Below, in pieces: positions 41,240-52,387 of a stretch of DNA of 64,000 nt. The stretch comes from Tremella fuciformis (lineage: Eukaryota > Basidiomycota > Tremellomycetes > Tremellales > Tremellaceae), in the NCBI GenBank assembly GCA_032768795.1, contig CP136493.1, forward strand, positions 2,046,001-2,110,000, given 5' to 3'. The notes below the pieces were generated by a model, which saw nothing but the letters and a program-made list of their open reading frames with translations, ran no database searches and was not told where the DNA came from. The number at the start of each line of letters is the position of its first letter. Position 1 is the stretch's first letter. Position numbers and translations under genes: made by a program.

Positions 41240-44200
41240 CTATTTCTCCACATTCTGCCCATCGCCATCCTCCACCTTACCCTCTTCCACTGCCTCGACC
41301 GCATCCGCAAATCTGATCTCCTCCCCTTCCTCCAGCTCAGCCGTCACACCGGTCTTTGACGACGACTCGGCATCGCTCACGTCGTCAAGCGTTTCAACCA
41401 CCATCTGGTCCCAAGTTGTGTCGAATGGCACCTCGGCCGGGGGTCCCTGCGCTTCGACGCCGGCTTCGACAGTATCTTGGGCATCTTCGTCGAGGTCGTT
41501 CGTGGGACGATCGTGACCATCATCAGACACATCCTCCCACTCGTCATCGTCATCGCCTCGCTTCTTCTGCTTCTTGACTAAGCCCACTGGGGCCTCAGCA
41601 GTGCCATTTTCCTGCTTGTCGGCAGCTTCCGGCTCGTAGTTTTCGACCCGCTCCTCGAGAACGTATTCGGCGTCGATCATGTGCTGCTTCCATGTGCCAA
41701 GGTGACGCCTGACAGATTGTCGGAATAGCCACAGCTCAATTGCAGCGCTCACCAGCGGGAAAGTCAGTGGGACTGCAAGTCAGAGTGAGCCTCAGTGATC
41801 ACCCTCAATCCCAGACCTACAGATGAACGAGCGCAGCATTTCCTCCCTGTTCTTGAAGATAGGAGAAAGGCAGAGAGACAGGATGACAGGGAAGACAAGA
41901 GGTAACAGCAAGATGCCGAGGATGGGAAGCACAACACGATTGACTGTTCCGAATTTGTAGCGGAAGGGGTCCCGCAACAGCTGATTGTAAGCTACGAGCT
42001 CCCATCAGATGAGATGGACTCACGCGACAGAGGAGCTGTGTTTTCCATACCCGCTCACCCCTCCTTGCGCGTGGCAACAACAGCGGATCAAGAGTGACCA
42101 GCAGAGAGAGCTGAACAACGCCAATCGCCCATGCGTCCCAAACGTGCAGGATCCTGGCCGTGCCAACGTGTCTGAGCGAACGCCAGGGAACACTGATGTG
42201 AACCTCCCAGATCAGGCCGAGAAGCAGTGGAATAATGCCGTAAAGGGCCACAAAGCTGTAAGAGCCGACTAGCTTTCGCAGGACAAATCGCTTGACGCGT
42301 CGAGATATCTCGGATCGACGCAGACGGGGCGCTCGGAGCCAAGCGACCATCTGCTGTTGTGCGACTTGGCCCAGTATATAGGCAAAGCAACAGATCGTAC
42401 CTCCCACAAGCTGAGATCAGTTATCCGATGAGCGCGGCAGAGGCAGCCACATACGAGAGCATAGCCATCGTGGGCCCGTGCGGTCCATAACATGGCCAGA
42501 GCCGCCCGTCCCACAAGCAAGGGCGTCAAGAAGGTAAAGGCCACTCCGATGCCTGACAGCCCAACAATGGAGAACAGAAACACGTAGATCCTGGTCCTCC
42601 AGTATTTTGGCAGCCAGACGACATGGTAATCCTTCTGCGGCTCCCTCCCGGCTTTGATGGCGGCGCGGTTCTGCTTGAGCAATGTCAGTTTGCCTTCGGG
42701 TGTGCGGGGTCGACCCAGAGTGTCAAGGTGGACAAACACGCCATGACGCCCTCGCTCTGCAGCGGACAAAAGAACAGCCTTGTCGGACCCAGGTACGCGG
42801 AACAGCCCTTCTGTGGGGTCGTATTTATCCAAGAAAGGACGCATGATGATGTCGAGGGCGGGCCAGATGTAACCGGCGGACAATCTTGATTCCTTCAAGG
42901 CCGAGCGATGCTGAGAGGGGAGTCTGGCACAGAGAAGCGGGTACAGCAAGAAGCTTTTCGCCAAGGTCCGGTAAGTCCAGTTGCACATGCGCCGCAGGCG
43001 GGACCTTGGTTCGATCCGGTTCATGATTGGCGGGACAGCCAGGTGTAAGAAGAGGAGGTCGAATGGCACCGAAGAGAGGGGAGGATAGCCCTCTATGCGC
43101 AGCGGCAACACCTTCCACCACGGTTGGAGATGAAGGCCCCAAACAGTGACCCCTAAGACGCAGAAGACGATGAAGACGTACATCAAGGCCGAGGTGCCGA
43201 GCTGTTCCTCAGCATGCTTCTTACATTCGAGTAGATCCAGCCTACCTTGCGGATTTGCGACCTAGCTGGTCGCTGAATGATTTCTCTTACCGGAGAGTAG
43301 TCAGGATCGGCCGGGTCGCGAATGAAGAAAAGGGCGCCAGGTCGGGCGATCTTGCGCACGTGCTGCAAAGCTCCAGCAAAGGAGAACATGAACATTGTTC
43401 CACCCAAGAGGTTAATCACCAGGCCGCCAATGGGGTTCGTTCGGAAGAAAAGGATGCGGGAAAGGACACTTGCACCAGGAAACAATGGAATGGTGAAGAA
43501 GTTGATTGCTAATCCGATCACCAGAGGGAAAATGACCAGCTCGATCATCATGAAGAATGAGAGCTGTAGTCAGCTCAGCCTCACCAACAATCAGACCCGG
43601 TTGCGCTCACCTTGACGAACAGGGCATATACTCTTAGGCGCCTGGTCATACTTTCCGACAGCATGCCCGAGTGGTCATCGGCGCTTGCAGCGATTGCGAG
43701 CAACAATAGCAACGTGAAGCCGTACCCTGCGAAGATGCTTGAGATCCGCGCGGATAGAGTATCGGAACTTGCAATGTTCGTGCACCCTAATCGGTAGATC
43801 TCATGCGCATGGGCGACATGCCGAAAAATGCTGATGAAGTATCCCTTGAAGCCTGCGGCGAAGTCTGCTAGCATGTTTCGGAGACATGCTGTCGTTGCCG
43901 CGTCGACAGGCGAACGGAGCTCTGCTAGCCCCAGTTCGCGTGTGACGATCGAGTACAGGGCACGGAACGATCCGTTGAGGGGAACAAGTACTACGTCATG
44001 TGCGATCTCCCAAGCAATCTGGGGTATAGGCCCTGTGATGACCTGCGCGCCCTTGACTGCAAGTTGGACGATCGTTATGGCTACGCGGACAAAGTCGGTA
44101 TAGAGGACCGCTTTCCCGACGATCATCGGCAGACCCACCAAAAGAGTCAGAGCCGAGCTCATGATGAGCTGAGCGATGAAGAAATTCTGTAAAAGATTTG

Positions 44201-46892
44201 TGAGCGGTCCGATCATACCAATGACTGACTGTCAATCTTCGTACCAGGCCGAATGATCAACTCACTCTCAAGCACCCCGTCCCAATCCTCTCTTTCGAAG
44301 CCTGCGTCGTCCAGGTCCTCAACTGCGAGGTGGTCTAACATCGGCGGATCCACCTGCCCGACGACTTCCACCTCTTCCTGTTCATAGGCTCCGGCTTCTT
44401 CGTCGTCAAGCTCATCCTCATCGTGGTCCGAATCTTCTGCCAGCGTCTCATGCTCCTGGTCGGCTCCTCTATCCCGGAGTCGACGAGCTAGTTCGACTCT
44501 GAGGTTTCTATTTTCCTCCATCGCCTCTCGCAGAGCTCTATGTCCGTCTATCGCCTCTCGCAGAAGTCTTTGCTGCAGCTCGAGCTTTGCGATTTCATCT
44601 AAATTCCCGGCGATCTCGTTTCTAAGTTCTGCGTGAGATCTCTCGAGAGGCGACTCGTGCCCTCCTGCAGGCAATACCCCCTCGGATGCGGTGATGGCCA
44701 GTGACTCATCGTGTCCCTTTGATCTTCCCGTATCACTGATGGCTATACTAGGCAGGCTATCTGTCGAAGACGAGGCCCAGGGGGCTCGAGCACGAGTTTC
44801 GAAATTCGGGTCAAAGTCCAAAGTGGGAGGAAAGGGGTTTCTGCGGGGCTCGTCGAGCAGCGCCGTGCGATGCGCAGCTCTTTTCAACTGATTTCGACCT
44901 CTTGGTGCAGGAAGAGGGTCGAGAGGTGTGGATGAGCGATCGTCCGAGCTAGTTGGCCCAGGGGAAAGCAGCTCAGGGGCTTGCCAATTGAGATCGTAGC
45001 CGCTCTTCTCCCCGGGTGAGAGGCGCGCTTCAGCCAAGGACGCTCTCAGCTCGGGTATGGTGATACGTGACGGTCCTGCTTCTGTATGACGAGCATCGAA
45101 AGGCAAGTCGATCAGTCGAGGCGGACTGTTTCTTTGAGTTAAGGGTCGTGGAGCGAGGGGAGGACGGGCTGTCGCAGGGGTGGCGGCTGTGACCTGATCC
45201 TGATATGATGGGAGTGCGGTCATGCTGTCTGTCAAGGGGGAAGTCGATGTCCAGGGAGTCGGAGAGGCAGTGGCTGATTGCGATGGCAATGGTAAACTTG
45301 CACTACTGTCCTCATTTGGAACGACATTCACAGAAGCCCGTTGCACATCGATGGGGAGCGAGGTCCGGCGAGAGGCCACAAAAGGACCTATTGGCGCGAC
45401 CCTCGGTGCAGACATTTCTAATGTATCGCTGGGCGCTTCGGTCACCATCTCGACCTCATCAGTGATCGAGAGGGCTGGGGCAGGCGTATTGGTTGTCTGA
45501 CCGATGGCGCTGGACTGCACAGAAAGGTCCACAGATGCGCGACCACCGTCTGACGGGTCTTTCCGAAGAGGCATCGATGTTTCAACGAGAGCGCCGTCAT
45601 GTGAAGCGGTGTGTGCTGAAGGCATGCCGATTGGCAAACTGCTGCCCGCCTCCCTGACCGCCACTGGTTGGGTACCCTTGTCGCCCGCTGTCCTCGAAAG
45701 AGCTTTGCGAGCGTTTCGAGTATGGGTTTTGTGCAAGACCTTGACAGCTTGGACACGCTTTTTGTATTCCGCTTGGTCCAGCGCCACTCCGCCCAGCACC
45801 ACCCAATCATCCGGGTTAATCTCGTCTGCCTCGACCTTCGGTTTTGGGAGGTGTTGACTCCAGTCGTGCTGCAACACCCACTCGCGGAGGAATATCAGTG
45901 ACATGAGAAGACCGGCAAGAAGCACAGTCAAGACTTGACCGCGAAAGACGTATGCGAAGAGCCTGGTGATCAGCCAGTCACCTTGGACACGACATACGCA
46001 TTGTTGTCTCCCTTGTGCACTCGACGCAGCAGGAACCATATCTCCCCCAATATCGAGCCAACCGGATCGACCACCATGCTTTTTAAGGTCCATCGGGCAC
46101 CCGTGAAGTCCGCCGTGTCGTTCACAAATGACAATGTCGCATGGACAACGGTCTCATTGGGAGTGATCGTGCCAGTTGCGAGAGCTGCATGAGAGGTGAT
46201 GATGGATGATATGGATGCGGTGGCATTCGCGCCGACAACTGCATCGGTCACACTCTTATCGGCATGAGCATCGCCGCTAGAGGGAGCTCTGTGACGGTCA
46301 TAAGCGTGAATGCAACTCCGGGCATCTCTCGCTTACAGATATCCAGCGGTGACCAACATGGCCGTGAGACTAGCCATATTCATGATCGGCAGGGTGATGA
46401 GCCAAGTCTGAATGACAAGACATATCCGAAGAGCGAATGCCACACCCTTCCCGATGAACACCGCAGCTTGTCGGAAGTAGACTGCCAGAGGGATCACTGA
46501 TGGCAAGGACTCGGGGTAGACTGACCCGTCAGAAACCCGGGATGCTTTCCCAGCGGAGTTGACGAACCTTTGGTGAATGTATAGCTGTATCCGCAAATCT
46601 CACAGTGTCTCTTCTGCGTATGAGACAGCCAGCTCTTCAAGCTGCACTGTAAGCCTCGAGCTACGAAGAGAAGCGGCCACCCACCAGTCGGAATGAACGT
46701 AGCGAACCGAGCCAGAGCATTTGCACGGGTGTATGAGGGGCATGTCGGCATCGCCTTCGACCCGACATACTCGACAGACATCTGAGACAGGCGTCAGCGC
46801 CAGTGATGCAGATCTGCTACCCTTGACTCGCCTCCATCCTCATCATGAGAGCCGAGAAAGGCGAGGTCGGTGATCGGTGAACCGTCTGTCAT
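41240..46892 (-). CDS. SSM4: DOA10/SSM4-type RING-CH E3 ubiquitin ligase of the ER membrane
   Basis: This multi-spanning ER and inner-nuclear-membrane ligase marks misfolded cytosolic and membrane proteins for the proteasome (ERAD-C; animal MARCH6). Twelve exons (46832-46892, 46685-46781, 46568-46641, 46337-46520, 45998-46288, 44266-45962, 43611-44224, 43246-43563, 42455-43207, 42024-42410, 41821-41980, 41240-41772) give 1722 residues in phase. The N-terminal C4HC3 RING-CH domain is complete, with ligands C23, C26, C40, C42, H50, C53, C66 and C69 ([35 protein letters not shown]). Hydrophobic segments include [18 protein letters not shown], then a long acidic, Ser-rich cytosolic region, then many helices ([31 protein letters not shown]). 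The C-terminus is an acidic tail. Intron 1 (46782-46831) starts GCGAGT, and intron 5 (45963-45997) is only 35 nt. Confidence 0.95.
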
Positions 46893-47331
46893 GATGTCTT
46901 CCGACTGGCGAGGTTTGGCGTTATGACATTTGTGTAGCTGTACGAGTCAACAGCGCCCGCGAGAGTCTGCTTCCTCTGCGCAATGGCGGAGTCTGAGCGT
47001 GAAACAATGCAAGGGGAGAGAGACGACGAGAAGATGAACAATGGTGGTGGCCGACGACGGCGAGGGTGAGGGTGGCGAATGTGGCACTTGCTGAATGTGG
47101 CACTTGGTGAGAATCGATCGTTGTTGCATGGCAAATATGTGTACAACGAGTCAGAATCAACAACGGAAGGAGACAGTCAAATGTTGTCTACAAGGTGAAT
47201 TCGGAGACTGAGAGGAGGAGAAAAGCGCCCCTCGGTCCTATTGGCGTGGGTAATCTGAGGGATGTTCATACATCTGAGCGCTTGTCTGCACTCGCGGGGT
47301 CTTGACAGTCGTTGACAAATAGAAGCTTGTA
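46893..47331. other. Promoter region of DOA10
   Basis: No gene is seen. A short near-repeat, GTGGCACTTGCTGAATGTGGCACTTGGTGA, at 47079-47108 (20-nt unit) lies about 200 bp upstream of the DOA10 start. Confidence 0.45.
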
Positions 47332-48537
47332 TCATAACTCGGAGCCAGTACTGCTCTGCAGCTCCCACGAGTCTTCAGGCTCTGAGCAACTGCGTTCTAC
47401 CGGTCCGACCTCTTCCGAGCTCGCAAGCGGAAGATCGTCATAGGACCGCACCCGGATTTCGCTGTCTGGTTGAGCAGAAAACGCGGGACCTGCATTGGCA
47501 GGATCAGGAGTAGGGGGATTGGCCTTGATCATCTCGCAGAAACGCCCGAAGACCTCCAACTTCTTCTTCTCCGGTTCGGTCTCTCTGGCTTGGGTACAGA
47601 GGCTATGTAGGGTATTGATGATCTGGGAAGGCTTCGGCTCTGCAGAATATTTCTCCATATCCATGAACTCCGAGGCACGCATCAGTATCGGTTTAGCGAA
47701 TGTCACTTCTTGGCAGTTCGCGATGTAGGACAAAACCGCACTGTGTAATTTGCCTTGCCGCAGAGCAGTACGATCCTGCGCGAGCCAAGAGGTGTCCTTG
47801 GGCAAGAAATCATTCGTAGCTGCGTCTCCTTTGCACTCCCAATTTGCCAGAACTGGGCCTCTGATTTTAGATAAAGTGTCCGTCGCTGATATCAGTGTCT
47901 TTAGGGCTCGAGAGTTCGCGACGAGGTATTCGAAAGCAGCGAGAGCCTTGGCATGGGCCGACACCTGGCCCACATTGATCATAGGGGCGCTCGTGAGGCT
48001 TTCGTTCTGCCCTATGTTTCTGAGCGCTTGCTCCAGTTCTTGAGCACCATTCAATGCGATTGTTTCATCCGACCCATTCGCCGCCCTAAGCAAGTCCAGA
48101 TCAAAGGCGCCAAGGGATTTGAAACAATCGAGGGCTGCGGTGACTTTGTTGGTATCAGATAGGTTGGCTGCAAGGAAGTCGCTCGGCGATCGTTGAAGAT
48201 CCCCCTTCTTGTCTGTAGCAAGCTGGTGATACTGGTCCAAGCTTCCTACCATCTTTTCGGTGATACCTGGGAGGTCTCTCAGGAGCTCTGGCAATTTGTA
48301 CGGCAGCTGCTGAACGGAGCGACACGCCCATGAGAGCTTGCTCAAAGCTTCGTCCCCTCTCTTCCCGCTCGCTTCACATCGAAATACATCGAGAATATCA
48401 TCGGGCAGAGGGCTGGCCGTACTGCTCAATGCCTCTCTCAGACCCTCAGAGGTATCCTCGGCGTATTCACCGGAGGGGGTGAAGGTCGGAGCATTCCAAA
48501 CGGAACCAGCGGTCGTAAGGTTGTCGTGGGAGTTCAT
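47332..48537 (-). CDS. Family F copy 1, unknown function
   Basis: This is an intact single-exon gene of 401 residues, the first of a minus-strand tandem array. The start MNSHDNLTTAGSVW parallels MDTHDNLTPAQQ in F2. Family signature 1 is LSWACRSVQQLPYKLPELL near residue 70. Signature 2 is GKLHSAVLSYIANC near residue 265. Signature 3 is KPSQIINTLHSLCTQARE followed by FGRFCEMIKANPP. The protein is largely alpha-helical and hydrophilic, with a Ser/Glu/Pro-rich C-terminal tail. No known domain, signal peptide or membrane span is visible. With F2 it forms a subgroup defined by the FCEMIKA box, and its promoter and 5' flank are shared with F2. Confidence 0.78.
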   Translation of the reverse strand: MNSHDNLTTAGSVWNAPTFTPSGEYAEDTSEGLREALSSTASPLPDDILDVFRCEASGKRGDEALSKLSWACRSVQQLPYKLPELLRDLPGITEKMVGSLDQYHQLATDKKGDLQRSPSDFLAANLSDTNKVTAALDCFKSLGAFDLDLLRAANGSDETIALNGAQELEQALRNIGQNESLTSAPMINVGQVSAHAKALAAFEYLVANSRALKTLISATDTLSKIRGPVLANWECKGDAATNDFLPKDTSWLAQDRTALRQGKLHSAVLSYIANCQEVTFAKPILMRASEFMDMEKYSAEPKPSQIINTLHSLCTQARETEPEKKKLEVFGRFCEMIKANPPTPDPANAGPAFSAQPDSEIRVRSYDDLPLASSEEVGPVERSCSEPEDSWELQSSTGSEL

Positions 48538-48540
48538 TCA

Positions 48541-48800
48541 GTAGGACACAATTGATGCGATCGATCTCTCCGAGAGTAGAGTGCTTCTCTTATATACATC
48601 TGACTGCTCCAGCGGATGAAAGGAAGGTCTCGCAAAGGTGATTCGATAAGGTTTGTCATTTGCAACCTAACAAGGTGATAATGATGTGCTGGCAGATTTC
48701 CAATGCTGAACTGTCGAAGGCAGCCCGCAGTCACGATAGAGAGGAGGATTCGGGGGCACCTTTGTTGTCAGTGCCTTCGTCCCCGCCTTGACGCCGCCGG
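48541..48800 (-). repeat. Duplicated 5' flank, unit 1 (upstream of F1)
   Basis: This segment aligns with 50471-50740 upstream of F2: a TATA region, GAAAGGAAGG, GATTCGGGGGC and CTTGTTGTCA occur in the same order, offset by about 1.93 kb. Confidence 0.7.
48590..48596 (-). promoter_or_regulatory. TATA box of F1
   Basis: TATATAA on the minus strand, within GTATATAAGAGAAGC, lies 53-59 nt before the start codon. F2 has GTATATAAGAAAAGCGC at the same place. Confidence 0.7.
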
Positions 48801-49129
48801 AGATTGCAACCCTTCAAAGTGGAATTGTGAGACACGTAAGCCGTCAGAGTGTCGACACACACCGTTTGAAGCCCAAGGTTGAGGAAACGAAGCGAGGGTG
48901 GCGAACGTCGCACTGACGAGTGTGGCAATAAGGATCAATCACTGTGCGTGGTAGAATGATTCACAACGAGTCACATCAGGAGCAGAGACAAGGAGGACAG
49001 GAGACAGGAAGGGGTTGTCTACATGGGGAGTGGGCAAGCGTGAACGATTCAGGAGCTTTCCCCCAATACACAAAGTCGGGGGAGTCCTCTTGTGTATGCT
49101 CCGGTTCCTCCGGCTCACCGCATGTCTGC

Positions 49130-50467
49130 TCAAGCGCAGTCTTCAAGCAAGTCTGAGAACTCAGATTCCACAAGGCTCAGGGAGTCCCATGATCTGTGCG
49201 AGTCCGTGGCATTCTTCCCCTCTCGCGCGACCTCTTCGAGGTTGTCAAGCGAAAGAGCGCCCGAAGGATCCACCGCAAGATCGCTAGCCGGATTGGGATT
49301 GACGTCCTTTAAGGCTGATGGGGCATGTGAATCTGTAGCACCAGGAGTCTCAGCTCCAATATCACCTTCATCTACCTTTTCGGCGACCACAAGAGTGTCG
49401 GCGACAGCCTGAGTTGTTGGTTTGGCCTTGATCATTTCACAGAAACGCGTAAAGACCTCCATCGTTTGGACGTAGGGGTCAGGGCTCGTGGTTTCTTTTA
49501 GGAAGTGGTGTAGCATATTGATGACCTGGGAAGGCTTTGGCTCCGAAGGATCGTTCTCGCGCTTGCCAAACTCTAGAGCTCGCTGCATAATCGGCCCGGC
49601 GAGTTTGCGCCCGTCGCTTGTGGAGGCGAGGGAGTTGACCGCACGGTGCAATTTGCCTTGATCGAGGTCTATATTTACATCGTAGGGCCAATGGACCCCT
49701 TCTTCCCACCTGTAGTGGAAGGAGCCATCGTCAAATTGACTCCAACGATTTATGATAGGACCGTTCAGCTGAGACAAGTATTCATTGGCTGATCGGAGTG
49801 TGTCCAGGACGCCTGGATCTGTCTTCAGAGATTCGAAGCTTTTGAGAGCCTCATTCTGCGCCGACAGCCCGCAAACATCCATCATAAATTCGCTATCGAG
49901 GTCTCGTGTCTCTCGAAGAGCGCTGAGGGTATGCTCCAGCCTTGTAGGGCCAAGTGATCGATTATCCTGTTTCGAACCGATAACCGCGTTTAAGAGGTCC
50001 CGTTCAAACGAATCGAAGCCTTTCACAAACGTGCTTATTTGGGGAACTATGGAGATTCTCGGGTCTCCCAGCGCGGAGGCCAGTAGCTCGCTCGGCACTT
50101 TCGAAGTGTCCCAGCCGTTGGTGCTAGCGAAGCGTTGATACTCGGCCAGACTGTTTTCCATCTGTTGTGTGATCCTTGGGAGCCTTGTAATCAGTTCCCG
50201 CATCGGGCGTGGGAGCTCTAAGAAGGAGCGGCATGCCCAGGATAGCTGGTCCAGAGCCTCGTCCCCTCTCTTCCCCGTTTCCTTATATTGATAGACGTCC
50301 ATCGGACAAGTCGGTGGCCTTGGAAACTCTGACTTCATTGCCTCATCCAGGGTGTTTGTGGGCTTGTCGTCTTTGAACGTACCAGAGGGCTCATAGGTTG
50401 GAGTGTCTCGCCAAACGGAGCCGATATCTCGTTGCTGAGCCGGCGTAAGGTTGTCGTGGGTGTCCAT
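49130..50467 (-). CDS. Family F copy 2, unknown function
   Basis: This is an intact single-exon gene of 445 residues, the longest copy. Signatures are LSWACRSFLELPRPMRELI near residue 75, GKLHRAVNSLASTSDGRK near residue 270, and KPSQVINMLHHFLKE followed by FTRFCEMIKAKP. The extra length relative to F1 lies in the C-terminal tail, which contains an acidic and Ser-rich stretch and ends SLSLVESEFSDLLED. Predicted helices alternate with short loops. Nothing suggests a catalytic site. It is closest to F1, with which it shares the N-terminus, FCEMIKA and the promoter region. Confidence 0.78.
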   Translation of the reverse strand: MDTHDNLTPAQQRDIGSVWRDTPTYEPSGTFKDDKPTNTLDEAMKSEFPRPPTCPMDVYQYKETGKRGDEALDQLSWACRSFLELPRPMRELITRLPRITQQMENSLAEYQRFASTNGWDTSKVPSELLASALGDPRISIVPQISTFVKGFDSFERDLLNAVIGSKQDNRSLGPTRLEHTLSALRETRDLDSEFMMDVCGLSAQNEALKSFESLKTDPGVLDTLRSANEYLSQLNGPIINRWSQFDDGSFHYRWEEGVHWPYDVNIDLDQGKLHRAVNSLASTSDGRKLAGPIMQRALEFGKRENDPSEPKPSQVINMLHHFLKETTSPDPYVQTMEVFTRFCEMIKAKPTTQAVADTLVVAEKVDEGDIGAETPGATDSHAPSALKDVNPNPASDLAVDPSGALSLDNLEEVAREGKNATDSHRSWDSLSLVESEFSDLLEDCA

Positions 50468-50470
50468 TGA

Positions 50471-50740
50471 ATGAGATACAATGTGCGTGTTATTGAACTC
50501 CCCAACTGTAGAGCGCTTTTCTTATATACTTTCGACCGCTCCACTGGCGGGTGAAAGGAAGGGTCCGCAAGGTTGGTTTCAGAGAGTTTTTGTCTTGCAA
50601 CCTTCGAAAATCCGTGTGTTGGCAGATTTGCAAAGCTGAAATATCGAAGGCAGCCCGCATGCCCAATGGATAAGATGATTCGGGGGCGCCCTTGTTGTCA
50701 ATACCTTCAATCCTCGCCTTGACTTCGCCAAGGCCAATGT
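50471..50740 (-). repeat. Duplicated 5' flank, unit 2 (upstream of F2)
   Basis: This is the partner of 48541-48800. It shows that F1 and F2 arose by tandem duplication of a unit containing gene plus promoter. Confidence 0.7.
50522..50528 (-). promoter_or_regulatory. TATA box of F2
   Basis: TATATAA on the minus strand lies 55-61 nt before the F2 start codon, in a context shared with F1. Confidence 0.7.
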
Positions 50741-51138
50741 GGAAATGTGAGACCTGTAAGCAGTGACAGTGCACACAGCAATTGGGGCCCAAGATTTGCT
50801 CTCCCTGGGGGCCTCGCGTGCTGCCGAGTGCTGAGAGCATATCGAGACACCACAGATCGTGGGCAGTTGCAAGGGCTGGCGCTCGAGCTCAGGTCGTTCG
50901 CGACCGCCAATCACACCCAGCAACTGCAGAAGATAATGATATAGAGGGCGACGACAGGCAATCGCTGCATCATCTCAAGAGAACTGAGGAAGCCGTGATA
51001 CTGCAAGGAGTTGGAATGCGTAACGGGAGGGGTGGAGGGAGTCATTGAAGCGATAGACATGCATCGGGGGAGAAGGGGGTTGGGGAGGGCGTGGGCTCTA
51101 TGAGAGGTCGGAGATAGCCACTTTGACCGGAAGATCGC
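50741..51138. other. Intergenic region between F2 and F3
   Basis: Nothing is supported beyond upstream flank of F2 and downstream flank of F3. Confidence 0.4.
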
Positions 51139-52287
51139 TCAGCCCCTCGACTGCGAACGCTCAGACATGTCCTCGCTGACTAGCAGGTCGCTGGTGAAAT
51201 CGTTGGGGATGGTTGCGGTTACTGTGTTGTCGGCCTCGACAGTATATCCGGACTCGAAAGTCGTGTTGAGATCGGAAGGTGAGTTTGCATACTCTCTCAC
51301 CCTCTGACACAAGCCCGTCATGATATACGACGTTTCGTTCTCGGTGTCCGCCTGCTGTGCTTCCGAGTGTAGAGATTGCAGGGTGTTGACGATCTGGGTT
51401 GGCCTTGGCTTCGAAACGTCTTGCTCCAGTTTCCAGAAGTGCCACGCGTCAAGCAGGATTGGTTGGGCGTTTTCTTCGGTTTGAGTCTGCGAGACCATGG
51501 AAACGACCGCGCTATGGAATTTGCCGACGTCCAAATCAGTCGCAAAGTCGGGTAATGCCCGGTTCTTTGGTTTGTATCTGGGGGTTTCGCAGTCTCCGTA
51601 GGTGTAGTGATCGGTAATGGTCGCTTTGAGCGTCGCCAGACTCTTGCTCGCTTGTTTGAGAGTCCCCAGGCCATCCCTATGCTCAACAAGCCCCTCGAGA
51701 TCGATAATTTTGTCCGTGCATCTGGACAGATGAGCAACGGTTTGCATCATCCCGTCGAAAATGTGTGGGTAATTGGTTTGCTGGTCGATGAGGTACTCCC
51801 CTAAGGCCTGGCTACCCGCCGTCTGGGTCGTCCGCTCGAATGACTTGCTTGCGGCTCTCAGCATCATCGAGTGTTCAGACTTGAGATCTGTCATCAAGTT
51901 GATTATGCGATCAACCTGACATAGGTTGCCGCTTTGGAGTTCCTGGAGGAGCGCTTGTGTCGGGGCAATTCCAACTTCCCAATGGTTGTCACGGACGAGG
52001 TCATCGTATTCCGTCAAAGTGCTCTCAATGCGCTCGATGGTCTCATCTACGCGTGAAATGCACTCCTGAGTCGCGAGTGGAAGTTGCAACACAGATCGAG
52101 CTGCCCAGGAGTAGACCTTTAGTGCCTTCTCGGCCCGTGTGGCGATCACTGGTTCTCGGACATTGTTGAGCGGACTATACCTCCCATAGACCACGTCCCT
52201 CTTGGCAGCGTCGTACAGGGACTGTCTCGGGGTGTCTGGAGCGAGCACGCTCGGGTCATAGATGTAAGTAGGAGTCGACTGGTACAT
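51139..52287 (-). CDS. Family F copy 3, unknown function
   Basis: This is an intact single-exon gene of 382 residues. Signatures are YSWAARSVLQLPLATQECI near residue 58, LGTLKQASKSLATLKATITD with HYTYGD in the middle, GKFHSAVVSMVSQTQTEE, and RPTQIVNTLQSLHSEAQ followed by YIMTGLCQRVREY. The last replaces the FCEMIKA box of F1 and F2 and defines a second subgroup with F4 and F5. The N-terminus (MYQSTPTYIYDPSVLAPD) contains the DxPxQSLYDA motif also seen in F4 and F5. Its 5' leader (GGCGAGCGGTTGAGCTGTGG) is matched upstream of F4. Confidence 0.78.
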   Translation of the reverse strand: MYQSTPTYIYDPSVLAPDTPRQSLYDAAKRDVVYGRYSPLNNVREPVIATRAEKALKVYSWAARSVLQLPLATQECISRVDETIERIESTLTEYDDLVRDNHWEVGIAPTQALLQELQSGNLCQVDRIINLMTDLKSEHSMMLRAASKSFERTTQTAGSQALGEYLIDQQTNYPHIFDGMMQTVAHLSRCTDKIIDLEGLVEHRDGLGTLKQASKSLATLKATITDHYTYGDCETPRYKPKNRALPDFATDLDVGKFHSAVVSMVSQTQTEENAQPILLDAWHFWKLEQDVSKPRPTQIVNTLQSLHSEAQQADTENETSYIMTGLCQRVREYANSPSDLNTTFESGYTVEADNTVTATIPNDFTSDLLVSEDMSERSQSRG

Positions 52288-52376
52288 GATTGCAGACGAT
52301 TGGCGAGCGGTTGAGCTGTGGTGACGTACGGGAGTGCGGAAGGGAATGAAGCGATATTTTCACGCTCGCAGAGCTT

Positions 52377-52386
52377 CCATATATAG
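52377..52386 (-). promoter_or_regulatory. TATA-like element of F3
   Basis: CTATATATGG on the minus strand lies about 90-100 nt before the start. F5 has the related CATATATGG in a similar position. Confidence 0.5.
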
Positions 52387-52387
52387 T

